Source: JARRLC01 sp037387425 (GTDB lineage Bacteria; Pseudomonadota; Alphaproteobacteria; Rhizobiales; Rhodomicrobiaceae). Taken from it: a stretch of 26,174 nucleotides of DNA. How positions within the stretch are numbered: the stretch's first letter is position 1; the number at the start of each line of letters is the position of its first letter. Under the pieces are notes generated by a model. It had not been told where the DNA came from. It searched no databases and saw only the letters and a list, made by a program, of their open reading frames with translations. Of the stretch, positions 15,151 to 23,337 are shown piece by piece. Position numbers and translations under genes: made by a program. Location of the stretch: NCBI GenBank assembly GCA_037387425.1, contig JARRLC010000014.1, positions 1 through 26,174 of the forward strand. The letters are read 5' to 3'.

Positions 15151-15543
15151 TTGTTTTACAGTGAGCCAAGAACAAATGAAGACTTCGAGCAGGTCGCTCA
15201 ACGCGTGTGGGACGGCCTGCCGGAGCCTTTCAGACAAGCCGTGGGAAATCTGTCCATCCAGGTTGTCGATTTCGCCGACATGGGCACCTTGAGCAAATTA
15301 GGCATCGACGACGCATACGGGCTTCTCGGGCTTTACCATGGCGTCGGGCTGCCGCATAAGAGCGTGTGGGATCTGCCGCGCGGTCCGGATATGATCTTCC
15401 TCTACCGGGCGCCGATATTGTCTTACGCCCACCAGCGGCGTGAGCCCGTGGAAGCGGTTATCCGGCATGTGCTCATCCACGAGGTGGGGCATCATTTCGG
15501 CTTTTCCGACGACGATATGGAAGCCATTGAAACAAAAACATAA
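15151..15543 (+). CDS. Zincin-like metallopeptidase-family protein
   Basis: A small protein (130 residues from TTG 15151, or 133 from GTG 15142) of the minimal zincin family known as metallopeptidase family protein (Zincin_1). It has the family's order: EDFEQVAQRVWDGLPEPFR, GLLGLYHGVGLPHKSVWDLPRGPDMIFLYRAPIL, then the zinc site HEVGHHFGFSDDDM, with HExxH and a nearby Asp as third ligand candidate. AGGTGGG at 15140-15146 fits the TTG better than the GTG. It is 36 bases after sdhB and likely cotranscribed. The biological substrate of this family is not known to me. Confidence 0.88.
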   Translation: MFYSEPRTNEDFEQVAQRVWDGLPEPFRQAVGNLSIQVVDFADMGTLSKLGIDDAYGLLGLYHGVGLPHKSVWDLPRGPDMIFLYRAPILSYAHQRREPVEAVIRHVLIHEVGHHFGFSDDDMEAIETKT

Positions 15544-15559
15544 AAAGCGGGGAGAAGGC

Positions 15560-16120
15560 ATGACGCAGCCGCAAATGCCTAAGCTTACGCGGAATGTTAT
15601 CGCAATCGCCGCATTTCTGGCGTTAGGGGCGGTGGCGCTTGGCGGTGCGCGTGGCCTGCAATTCCTCTATGCTATGCCGACTGCGGATGAATATCTCGCC
15701 TACAAACGCTCAGGCGTAACTGTTGTTCCAGCAGGGAAACTTAACTTTGAAAACCAGTCCTTTGCTTGCGAACGCTTTCCTGCCGTGCTGAACGCTAATC
15801 TGGACGACTATGGTGCGGCCTATTTCGGTTTCATCCTGATTAATCCCACCCGCTTTGAGACGCTGCCTCTGCCGATCAAACGCTATGCCTATGCGCATGA
15901 ATGCGGGCATCAATATGTGGGTTACAACGAGGGTGAGGCCGATTGCTACGCCATCCGGCGAGGTAAACGCGAAGGTTGGTTAACGCCTGCGGTTCTGGGA
16001 GAAATTTGCGCGTTCATCAGTAAGGGGAAGGGCGATGATGTGCACGCGCTTGGGAGCCGACGCTGCGAGATGATGCGCCGTTGCTATGCGCGCGCCCGCC
16101 CGGGCCGCGAACCACTTTAA
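15560..16120 (+). CDS. Membrane-anchored or secreted HExxH protein, function unknown
   Basis: I do not recognise a named family. The 186-residue protein from ATG 15560 (ribosome site GGGGAGAAGG) starts with a basic stretch and a hydrophobic segment at residues 13-31 (VIAIAAFLALGAVALGG), a signal anchor or signal peptide, so the rest should face the periplasm. Residues 113-128 read HECGHQYVGYNEGEAD: an HExxH site with Glu and Asp further along, as in a gluzincin-like zinc site. Six cysteines (70, 115, 129, 150, 169, 175) may form disulfides. It starts 16 bases after the preceding zincin gene, so the two are probably made together. A frame open from 15440 is the extension into the previous gene and is not used. 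Confidence 0.75.
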   Translation: MTQPQMPKLTRNVIAIAAFLALGAVALGGARGLQFLYAMPTADEYLAYKRSGVTVVPAGKLNFENQSFACERFPAVLNANLDDYGAAYFGFILINPTRFETLPLPIKRYAYAHECGHQYVGYNEGEADCYAIRRGKREGWLTPAVLGEICAFISKGKGDDVHALGSRRCEMMRRCYARARPGREPL

Positions 16121-16275
16121 ATCAAAAAAACACCTTGGCGGCTTGAAAAATAGCTTTTCGTGGTGGACCTGATGGCGGAATTGAGGTACCGGAACTTTGC
16201 GTAAGGCATTAATTTTCTAGCCGCGGCGAAAATCTACGTGCTATAGAGCCGTTTCGAATTGTGGCGTGCGCCTTT

Positions 16276-16360
16276 GCGGGCGTGGCGGAACTGGTAGACG
16301 CGCTGGATTTAGGTTCCAGTGACGAAAGTCGTGGGGGTTCAAGTCCCTCCGCCCGCACCA
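16276..16360 (+). tRNA. tRNA-Leu(UAG)
   Basis: The acceptor stem GCGGGCG pairs with CGCCCGC and the CCA end is encoded. The anticodon stem CTGGA/TCCAG encloses the loop TTTAGGT with anticodon TAG at 16310-16312, which reads CUN leucine codons. A variable arm and the T loop GTTCAAGTC are present. It lies 66 bases before the trigger factor gene. Confidence 0.96.
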
Positions 16361-16425
16361 TACCCTCCCACGTCATGAATGGACACAACTGAACCGAAGA
16401 GCGATTTTCCGGAAGCTTAATTCTC

Positions 16426-17814
16426 ATGCAAATTACCGAAACCGTATCCGAAGGTCTGAAGCGCGAGCTGAAGGTCGTCATAGAGGCCCAGGAATTGGAC
16501 GAGCGGCTGAAAGCCAAGCTCGATGAAGTCAAGGATAAGGTCCAGTTGAAGGGCTTCCGGCCAGGCAAAGTGCCTATAGAGCACATCAAGAAGGTTTATG
16601 GCCGCTCTCTCATGGCCGAGGTGCTGGAACAGACGGTGCAGGAAACATCCGGCAAAGCCATCACTGAGCGCGAAGAACGCCCAGCTTTTCAGCCTGCCAT
16701 CTCGTTTGAGGATGAAACGAAGGTTCTTGAACGCGCCATCGAAGGCGGCAACGACCTCACTTACACTATGGCGTTCGAAATCCTGCCGCAAATTGAGCTG
16801 GTGGATTTCAAAACGCTGACGATTGAAAAGCCGGTTGCTGAAGTGACCGACGAGGAAATCGGCGAAGCGCTTACCCGCATTCAGGAAGGCAATACCGACT
16901 ATGAGGCCAAGGACGGCGCCGCTGAAAGCAAAGACCGCTTGACGATCGACTTCCTCGGCAAAATCGATGGCGAACCGTTTGAAGGCGGTAAAGGCGAAGA
17001 CGTTCACGTGGTTCTTGGCGCCGGATCATTCATTCCCGGCTTCGAAGAAGGGCTGGAAGGTGTGAAAGCCGGTGATGAGACCACCATCAATGTCACCTTC
17101 CCTGAAGAATACGGCGCCAAGCATCTGGCTGGCAAACCCGCTGAATTCGAAGTAAAGGTGAAAGAAGTCGCCGGACCTAAACTGCCGGAATTGAACGACG
17201 ATTTTGCGAAAAACTTAGGGCTTGATTCGCTCGAAAAGCTCAAAGGCATTGTGAGCGAGCAAATCAGCAAGGATTACACTGGAGCTTCACGCGCCAAGGC
17301 CAAGCGTGCGCTGCTTGATGCGCTTGATAACGCCCATACATTCGAATTGCCGCCCTCGCTCGTCGATAATGAGTTCGATGTCATCTGGAATGAAGTTAAG
17401 CAGCAGCACCAACATACCGGCAAAAGTTTCGAAGACGAAAACACCACAGAAGAAAAAGCCCGCGAAGAATACCGCGCCATGGCGATCCGCCGTGTGAAGT
17501 TAGGGCTGGTTTTGTCGGAAATCGGTCAGAAAAACCAGGTGACCGTGACCGACGAAGAAGTGCAAAAGGCGATCATCAACCGTGCACGGCAATATCCCGG
17601 ACAAGAGCGCAAAGTCATCGAGTTCTACAAGGAGAACCCAAACGCGCTGCTTGAGCTTCGCGCACCGATTTTTGAAGAAAAGGTGGTTGATTTCGCGCTG
17701 GAGCTGGCCAACGTGACAGAGAAGACCGTATCGCGTGAAGAGCTGTTCCACATCGAAGAAGACGATGAGGTTAAACAGATCGTCGGGACGGACAGCAACA
17801 ACGATCCCGCATAA
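16426..17814 (+). CDS. tig: Trigger factor, ribosome-bound chaperone and peptidyl-prolyl isomerase
   Basis: Trigger factor binds the ribosome tunnel exit and helps nascent chains to fold. The 462-residue protein has the ribosome-binding N-terminal domain (signature GFRPGKVPIEHIKKVYG at about 46-62), a FKBP-type domain (about 155-245, with DFLGKIDGEPFEGGKGED and PGFEEGLEGVKAGD), and the helical C-terminal domain, ending in acidic residues. It heads the group tig, clpP, clpX, lon, an order widely conserved in proteobacteria. No strong Shine-Dalgarno sequence is seen near the ATG (GGAAG is 12 bases away). Confidence 0.97.
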   Translation: MQITETVSEGLKRELKVVIEAQELDERLKAKLDEVKDKVQLKGFRPGKVPIEHIKKVYGRSLMAEVLEQTVQETSGKAITEREERPAFQPAISFEDETKVLERAIEGGNDLTYTMAFEILPQIELVDFKTLTIEKPVAEVTDEEIGEALTRIQEGNTDYEAKDGAAESKDRLTIDFLGKIDGEPFEGGKGEDVHVVLGAGSFIPGFEEGLEGVKAGDETTINVTFPEEYGAKHLAGKPAEFEVKVKEVAGPKLPELNDDFAKNLGLDSLEKLKGIVSEQISKDYTGASRAKAKRALLDALDNAHTFELPPSLVDNEFDVIWNEVKQQHQHTGKSFEDENTTEEKAREEYRAMAIRRVKLGLVLSEIGQKNQVTVTDEEVQKAIINRARQYPGQERKVIEFYKENPNALLELRAPIFEEKVVDFALELANVTEKTVSREELFHIEEDDEVKQIVGTDSNNDPA

Positions 17815-18196
17815 GGTTACGAAAAAGAGATGCGTCTAGTGCATAGCTGCCATTCCGTAATTGCAAGGCTCTATGCAAGGCGCATCTTAACGCCGCCGTT
17901 TGCCTGAATTTTAATGAACAGCGTGCAGATAGAAGCTAATTTGTGTTTCTTGTCCATATTTGGTTAACACGAATCATCGCATCAGTAATAAATCGGAGCT
18001 GACGTTTAAGATCTGGAATGGCAAATGCTGAAAGATCTAAGCGTTTAGAATGTCAGAAGAATTCGATTCAAAGTATCCACGCCAGAGTCTCATCCAGCCA
18101 CAACCGAAGCGGAAGATTGGCTCCAGGTGGTGAAAATTTAAAACGGCACTGAAAGAACGGCTTCCTGCCGGGACTGGACATTAGTTGGAGAAGCGC
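17815..18196 (+). other. 382-bp spacer between tig and clpP
   Basis: No convincing gene. An imperfect long hairpin (AGATGCG and TGCATAG at 17828-17846 against CTATGCA and CGCATCT at 17871-17887) begins 14 bases after the tig stop and may end tig transcription. The stretch 17930-18000 is locally AT-rich and is the best place for a clpP promoter, but I see no clear -35/-10 pair. A short 44-codon ORF (18019-18153) has a poor ribosome site and is not supported. Confidence 0.45.
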
Positions 18197-18859
18197 ATGC
18201 GCGACCCTGTCGATCAAATCACAAACACCTTCTGGCCTGTCGTCGTTGAGCAGACGAACCGCGGATGGGAGCAGTACACCCTGCCTTCCCGCCTGCTGAA
18301 AGAACGGATTGTCTTCCTCTCCAGCGCTGTTAATGACGAGGTCGCTGCAGCCATATGTATGCAATTACTCTATCTTGAAGCGGAGAACCCAAAGAAGGAA
18401 ATATCGCTATATATCAATTCTCCAGGCGGAGTGGTGACTTCAGGTATGGCGATTTACGACACGATGCAATTCATTCGGCCTCCGGTCGCGACGCTGTGTT
18501 TTGGGCAGGCCGCATCCATGGGCTCGCTCTTGCTGACGGCAGGCGAAAAGGGGATGCGTTATGTGCTGCCAAATGCGCGCGTGATGCTGCATCAACCGTC
18601 TGGCGGTTTCCAGGGGCAGGCTTCTGATATCGAACGGCACGCCAAAGATATACTCAAAATGAAACAGCGGCTTAACGAAATTTATGTAAAACACTCCGGA
18701 CAAGATATAGACGTGATAGAACGTACACTTGACCGCGATTATTTCATGTCCGCTGATGAGGCCAAAGAGTTCGGACTCGTCGATCAGGTGTTAACAAAAC
18801 GCTCTGCTGAAGAGAATGATCCGACCTCTTCAACGAGTGGTGGCTTGACTAAAGGGTAA
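18197..18859 (+). CDS. clpP: ATP-dependent Clp protease proteolytic subunit ClpP
   Basis: A serine protease that forms the double-ring chamber working with ClpX or ClpA. The ATG at 18197 is preferred over the in-frame TTG at 18185, because TTGGAGAA, containing that TTG, is the ribosome binding site and the protein then starts MRDPVDQ. The 220-residue product has the catalytic triad Ser 107 (GQAASMGSLLL), His 132 (MLHQPSGG) and Asp 181 (DRDYFMSADEA), and the NSPGG block at 74-78 near the substrate groove. ClpX follows after a long structured spacer. Confidence 0.97.
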   Translation: MRDPVDQITNTFWPVVVEQTNRGWEQYTLPSRLLKERIVFLSSAVNDEVAAAICMQLLYLEAENPKKEISLYINSPGGVVTSGMAIYDTMQFIRPPVATLCFGQAASMGSLLLTAGEKGMRYVLPNARVMLHQPSGGFQGQASDIERHAKDILKMKQRLNEIYVKHSGQDIDVIERTLDRDYFMSADEAKEFGLVDQVLTKRSAEENDPTSSTSGGLTKG

Positions 18860-19028
18860 AACCCTGCGGAAAATAGAGGCTAGGCGGGTGTGCCGCAATT
18901 TTAACCCGTTTGGTAGTAGACAATGATGGTTGGCCATTAAAGCTTGCGTGCGTACTTGAGCAAACCTGAAGCTTGAAATTTGAGAATGGCCAACCTGATA
19001 TAGGTGTAAAAAGTTAGCGGAGTGTGTT
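18860..19028 (+). promoter_or_regulatory. Structured spacer downstream of clpP with inverted repeats
   Basis: A weak hairpin TGCGG/CCGCA followed by ATTTTAA (18865-18904) may end clpP transcription. Farther along, GGTTGGCCATT (18928-18938) and AATGGCCAACC (18985-18995) are perfect 11-base inverted repeats 46 bases apart, and two AAGCTTG copies lie between them. Together with the following small ORF this is the 354-base gap between clpP and clpX. Confidence 0.45.
18972..19001 (+). promoter_or_regulatory. Candidate heat-shock (RpoH) promoter for clpX
   Basis: CTTGAAA (18972-18978) matches the sigma32 -35 consensus exactly. After 15 bases, CCTGATAT (18994-19001) matches the consensus CCCCATNT at C, C, A, T and T. 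Its right half overlaps one arm of the 11-base inverted repeat. Heat control of clpX is expected from known biology, but the match is by eye only. Confidence 0.45.
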
Positions 19029-19217
19029 TTGTCGCGTAACGGTAAAGCTGAGAGTATCCCGCCCAACGGCTGTGAAACCGTTTCCGGTGAAATATTGGGA
19101 ATCACCGTTAGAGAAATGTTGATGATTGGCCGAATAGCATACAGGTGGAATCGTTATGGCACGCCCATTGGTGTGTTGAGCGCCGATTCCATGAGCATGA
19201 CCGAGGTAGGTGTATGA
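19029..19217 (+). CDS. Possible small leader ORF, 62 codons, coupled to clpX
   Basis: I do not recognise it. A TTG at 19029, preceded by GGAG with a six-base gap, opens a frame of 62 codons (begins MSRNGKAESIPPNGCE) that ends in a TGA sharing the ATGA of the clpX start. It would begin about 20 bases after the predicted heat-shock transcription start. The protein has no signal or membrane segment and a mildly hydrophobic middle (GEILGITVREMLMIGRIAY). It may be a real small protein, a translated leader that couples clpX translation, or a chance frame. Confidence 0.35.
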   Translation: MSRNGKAESIPPNGCETVSGEILGITVREMLMIGRIAYRWNRYGTPIGVLSADSMSMTEVGV

Positions 19218-20476
19218 CCAATAAAATGAGCGGCAACGACACCAAAAACACACTTTACTGTTCTTTCTGCGGAAAGAGTCAGCATGAGGTCCGTAAGCTC
19301 ATCGCCGGGCCGACTGTGTTTATCTGTGACGAATGTGTCGAACTTTGCATGGACATTATTCGCGAAGAAAATAAGAATTCTTATGTGAAGTCGCGCGATG
19401 GTGTGCCTACGCCGAACGAGATTTGCACAATTCTTGACGATTACGTCATAGGCCAGTCTCACGCCAAGAAGGTGCTGTCCGTGGCGGTGCACAACCACTA
19501 CAAGCGCATCAATCACGCGTCGAAAAACAACGACGTGGAGCTGGCGAAGTCGAACATCCTGCTGATCGGTCCTACCGGTTGCGGTAAGACGCTTCTGGCT
19601 CAGACGCTGGCGCGCATCCTGGATGTGCCGTTCACGATGGCTGATGCGACAACGCTTACCGAAGCTGGTTATGTCGGCGAAGATGTCGAGAATATCATCC
19701 TGAAGCTCTTGCAATCGGCGGATTACAATGTCGAACGCGCCCAGCGCGGCATCGTCTATATCGACGAAGTCGACAAAATCAGCCGCAAGTCCGACAACCC
19801 GTCCATCACACGCGATGTGTCGGGCGAGGGCGTGCAGCAGGCATTGCTGAAAATCATGGAAGGCACCGTCGCAAGCGTGCCTCCACAAGGCGGCCGTAAA
19901 CATCCGCAGCAAGAATTCCTGCAAGTGGATACATCCAATATTCTTTTCATCTGCGGCGGCGCATTTGCAGGGCTTGAAAAGATCATCAATCAGCGTGGAC
20001 GCACAACAGTCATTGGCTTTGGCGCTAATGTTCAGTCTGTCGATGATCGCAAAACCGGTGAAATTCTTCGCCAGATCGAGCCGGAAGACTTGCTGAAATT
20101 CGGCCTTATCCCTGAGTTTATCGGTCGTCTGCCTGTCATCGCAACGCTCGAAGATCTGGATGAAGCTGCTCTGGTGCAAATTCTGCAAACGCCGAAAAAT
20201 GCTCTCCTAAAGCAATATCAGCGCCTGTTCGACATGGAAGATGTGCAGCTCACATTGCCGGAAGATGCGCTGGCCGCAATTGCGCGCAAAGCCATCGAAC
20301 GCAAAACTGGCGCTCGCGGCCTTCGTTCCATCATGGAGTCCATACTTCTGGATAGCATGTATGAACTGCCAGGGCTGAAAGGCGTGGAAGAAATCGTCAT
20401 CAGCCCGGAAGTTGTAGAAGGCAGCGCCAAGCCGCTTCGCATCTATTCGGACCGTGCAGGCGAATCCACCGGTTAA
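19214..20476 (+). CDS. clpX: ATP-dependent Clp protease ATP-binding subunit ClpX
   Basis: The AAA+ unfoldase that recognises tagged substrates and feeds them to ClpP. The ATG at 19214 (AGGTAGG upstream) starts MTNKMSGNDTKNTLYCSFCG; the frame is open further upstream but those residues do not belong to the family. The 420-residue protein has the N-terminal zinc-binding domain with Cys 16, 19, 38 and 41, the Walker A GPTGCGKT (119-126), the pore loop GYVGEDVE, Walker B VYIDEVDKI, and LIPEFIGRLPVIATLEDL. All expected motifs are present. Confidence 0.98.
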   Translation: MTNKMSGNDTKNTLYCSFCGKSQHEVRKLIAGPTVFICDECVELCMDIIREENKNSYVKSRDGVPTPNEICTILDDYVIGQSHAKKVLSVAVHNHYKRINHASKNNDVELAKSNILLIGPTGCGKTLLAQTLARILDVPFTMADATTLTEAGYVGEDVENIILKLLQSADYNVERAQRGIVYIDEVDKISRKSDNPSITRDVSGEGVQQALLKIMEGTVASVPPQGGRKHPQQEFLQVDTSNILFICGGAFAGLEKIINQRGRTTVIGFGANVQSVDDRKTGEILRQIEPEDLLKFGLIPEFIGRLPVIATLEDLDEAALVQILQTPKNALLKQYQRLFDMEDVQLTLPEDALAAIARKAIERKTGARGLRSIMESILLDSMYELPGLKGVEEIVISPEVVEGSAKPLRIYSDRAGESTG

Positions 20477-20526
20477 CGCCAAAACAGCGTTCTCCTTGAA
20501 CCGCGTCGAAGCAAGGGTTGCCGCGT

Positions 20527-20567
20527 TTCATGACAATATTATCACAGGTTGACATTGGTTCATGACA
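20527..20567 (+). repeat. Direct repeat TTCATGACA in front of lon
   Basis: Two exact copies of TTCATGACA (20527-20535 and 20559-20567) start 32 bases apart, about three DNA turns, with a TTGACA between them at 20548-20553. Paired sites on one DNA face suggest a regulator, but the repeat is short. Confidence 0.3.
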
Positions 20568-20666
20568 TAACCATTTGTCACTTGGTAACCAGCACACGGA
20601 GCGCCGCAATTTGCGCGGGGCAGAGGAAATATCGAAGCAGCCTAATGGCCGCTTAGGGAGATCCAG

Positions 20667-23099
20667 ATGACCGAAAAACCAGCACAACAACCAGAAAGTC
20701 CAGGCGCTGGAGAGGCATTTCCTGTCCTCCCGCTTCGGGATATCGTGGTTTTCCCTTACATGATCGTGCCGCTCTTCGTGGGACGTGAGAAATCCATCAA
20801 TGCGCTTGATGAAGTGATGCGCACCGACCGGCAAATCTTGCTCGTCGCGCAGAAAAACGCTGGTGATGACGAACCCGAGCCTGACAGCATCTACGAGATG
20901 GGTACGCTCGCCTCGGTGCTTCAGCTTCTCAAACTTCCCGACGGCACCGTGAAAGTGCTGGTGGAAGGCACAACGCGGGCAAAAATCACGCGTTACACAG
21001 AGAATGATGACTACTTTGAAGCCGAAATCGAGCGCGTGACGGAAACCACCGGCGCGAAAGACGAGATCGAAGCGCTGGCTCGCTCTACGGTCACGCAATT
21101 TGAGAGCTATGTGAAGCTCAACAAAAAGATTTCGCCTGAAGTTCTGAGTACAATTTCTCAGATTGATGATTATTCTAAACTGGCTGACACGCTGGCTTCG
21201 CATCTCGCTATCAAAATTGCCGAGAAGCAGGAAATCCTGGAAACAACCGCGATTTCCGAGCGGCTGGAACGCGTCTACATGCAGATGGAAAGCGAGATTT
21301 CCGTTCTTCAGGTGGAGAAGAAAATCCGCAGCCGTGTCAAACGCCAAATGGAGAAGACCCAGCGCGAATACTATCTGAACGAGCAGATGAAAGCCATTCA
21401 GAAAGAGCTGGGCGACGGCGACGAACGCGACGATATCTCTGAAATTGAAGAGAAAATCGAGAAGACCAAGCTTTCCAAAGAAGCTCAGGAAAAAGCTGTC
21501 GCTGAGCTGAAAAAACTGCGCCAGATGAGCCCGATGTCGGCCGAAGCAACCGTCGTGCGCAATTACCTGGATTGGCTGTTGTCAATCCCGTGGGGCGTCA
21601 AGGGCAAGGTCAAAACCAATCTCGACGAAGCTCAGACTGTACTCGATGAAGACCATTATGGCCTGGAAAAGGTCAAAGAGCGCATTGTCGAATATCTTGC
21701 AGTGCAAAAGCGCACCAATGCTTTGAAAGGTCCGATCCTGTGCCTCGTTGGCCCTCCGGGCGTCGGCAAAACGTCACTCGGCAAGTCCATCGCGCGCTCA
21801 ACTGGGCGTGAATTTGTTCGCATGTCGCTGGGCGGCGTGCGCGACGAAGCGGAAATCCGAGGCCACCGGCGTACCTATATCGGCTCGATGCCCGGCAAGG
21901 TCATCCAATCGATGCGCAAGGCCAAGAAAACGAACCCGCTGTTCTTGCTCGACGAAATCGACAAGATGGGTTCCGACTTCCGCGGCGATCCGGCTTCGGC
22001 GCTTCTGGAAGTGCTCGACCCTGAGCAGAATCACGAATTCAACGATCACTACTTGGAGGTCGATTATGACCTCTCAAATGTGATGTTCGTCACTACGGCC
22101 AACACGCTCGACATACCGCCAGCACTGATGGACCGTATGGAGATCATCCGTCTAGCGGGCTACACCGAAGACGAAAAGATGGAGATCGCCAAGCGCCACC
22201 TCATTCCTCACCAGCTTGAAGGTCACGGCCTTAAGACTGAGGAGTGGAAGATCGATGATGATGCGCTGCTTGAGGTTGTCCGTCGCTACACACGCGAAGC
22301 AGGTGTGCGCAGTATGGAGCGTGAAGTCGCCAAGCTCGTTCGTAAGGCGGTTAAGCAGCTCGAAAGTTCTGAAGAACTCACTAGCGTTCACGTCACGCTT
22401 GAGAACCTGAAAGACTTTCTCGGCGTGCCGAAATACCGCTATGGCGAGGCCGAGTTCGAAGACCAGATTGGCGTTGTCACCGGCTTAGCGTGGACCGAAG
22501 TCGGCGGCGAACTTCTGACCATTGAAGGCGTTATGATGCCTGGCAAGGGTAAGATGAGCGTAACGGGTAACCTGCGCGATGTGATGAGGGAATCAATCTC
22601 GGCGGCCAACGCCTATGTGCGCAGCCGCGCGGTCGATTTCGGCATCGAGCCGCCATTGTTCGAAAAGAAGGATATCCACGTGCACGTGCCGGAAGGCGCA
22701 ACCCCGAAAGACGGACCGTCCGCAGGCGTTGCGATGGTTACGGCGATCGTGTCGATCATGGCAGGCATCTCCGTCCGCAAGGATGTGGCGATGACCGGCG
22801 AAATCACCCTTCGCGGACGCGTGCTGCCAATCGGTGGGCTGAAGGAAAAACTGCTGGCGGCTATGCGCGGCGGCATGAACACGGTCATTATTCCGGAAGA
22901 GAACGCCAAGGATCTGGCCGAGATCCCGGACAGCGTGAAAAACCAGCTCAACATCGTGCCGGTCGCACGTATGGAGCAGGTGCTCGATATCGCGCTTAGT
23001 CGCAAACCGGAAGCAATTGAGTGGAACGAAAACGCGGTTGATGTGCCTGCCCCGCAACCCAGCACGGCGCCCACATCGTCCGGCGTCATCGCCCACTAA
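20667..23099 (+). CDS. lon: ATP-dependent Lon protease
   Basis: Lon degrades damaged and regulatory proteins in the cytosol. The 810-residue protein has the N-terminal substrate-binding domain (FPVLPLRDIVVFPYMIVPLFVGR), a coiled-coil middle, the AAA+ module with Walker A GPPGVGKTS (362-370) and Walker B FLLDEIDKMG, and the C-terminal protease domain with Ser 685 (PKDGPSAGVAM) and Lys 726 (GGLKEKLLAA) as the catalytic dyad. AGGGAG lies before the ATG at 20667. A 190-base spacer separates it from clpX. hupB, which often follows lon in proteobacteria, is not found after it. Confidence 0.98.
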   Translation: MTEKPAQQPESPGAGEAFPVLPLRDIVVFPYMIVPLFVGREKSINALDEVMRTDRQILLVAQKNAGDDEPEPDSIYEMGTLASVLQLLKLPDGTVKVLVEGTTRAKITRYTENDDYFEAEIERVTETTGAKDEIEALARSTVTQFESYVKLNKKISPEVLSTISQIDDYSKLADTLASHLAIKIAEKQEILETTAISERLERVYMQMESEISVLQVEKKIRSRVKRQMEKTQREYYLNEQMKAIQKELGDGDERDDISEIEEKIEKTKLSKEAQEKAVAELKKLRQMSPMSAEATVVRNYLDWLLSIPWGVKGKVKTNLDEAQTVLDEDHYGLEKVKERIVEYLAVQKRTNALKGPILCLVGPPGVGKTSLGKSIARSTGREFVRMSLGGVRDEAEIRGHRRTYIGSMPGKVIQSMRKAKKTNPLFLLDEIDKMGSDFRGDPASALLEVLDPEQNHEFNDHYLEVDYDLSNVMFVTTANTLDIPPALMDRMEIIRLAGYTEDEKMEIAKRHLIPHQLEGHGLKTEEWKIDDDALLEVVRRYTREAGVRSMEREVAKLVRKAVKQLESSEELTSVHVTLENLKDFLGVPKYRYGEAEFEDQIGVVTGLAWTEVGGELLTIEGVMMPGKGKMSVTGNLRDVMRESISAANAYVRSRAVDFGIEPPLFEKKDIHVHVPEGATPKDGPSAGVAMVTAIVSIMAGISVRKDVAMTGEITLRGRVLPIGGLKEKLLAAMRGGMNTVIIPEENAKDLAEIPDSVKNQLNIVPVARMEQVLDIALSRKPEAIEWNENAVDVPAPQPSTAPTSSGVIAH

Positions 23100-23129
23100 C
23101 TTTGCAAATGCATTAGTTCGACAGTTAAG

Positions 23130-23174
23130 CGCCGCTTCTTCTTTGTAAAAAGTTGAGGCGGCGTTTGCGTTTTC
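23130..23174 (+). terminator. Intrinsic terminator of lon
   Basis: CGCCGC (23130-23135) pairs with GCGGCG (23158-23163). The inner bases CTTC TTT and AAAG GAG extend the stem with two T-T mismatches. A T-rich tail (TTTGCGTTTTC) follows. It begins 30 bases after the lon stop. Confidence 0.7.
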
Positions 23175-23337
23175 TCACCCAATGCGCTCAAGCCCTGTTG
23201 ACCTGTCCCACATGTATCTGCACCGCGGTGAGTACGAATCTGGCTAGCGGATTTTCACGGCACTTTGCGGCTGGTAGTATGGCGTTTTTTGTCCTCATTT
23301 TGTCCTAAGCTTACATTTTCGCCTTGCATGCTCAGGA

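Noticed and set aside
18019..18153. 44-codon ORF before clpP
   Set aside because: No usable ribosome binding site, a polar Ser/Arg/His-rich product without features, and no link to the neighbouring genes.
19154..20188. Long minus-strand open frame of 344 codons opposite clpX
   Set aside because: It lies wholly inside clpX, is rich in Arg, His and Asp as expected from the reverse reading of a GC-biased gene, and has no domain or ribosome site.
20490..20530. CTTGAAC upstream of lon as a heat-shock -35
   Set aside because: The nearest -10-like sequence (CCGCGTTT) is too far away (19 bases) and matches the consensus poorly.
20400..21347. Minus-strand frame of 315 codons opposite the start of lon
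   Set aside because: It is antisense to the conserved N-terminal part of lon and the protein has no recognisable pattern.
22593..23096. Minus-strand frames opposite the end of lon
   Set aside because: His and Arg rich shadow of the protease domain coding strand, with no independent support.
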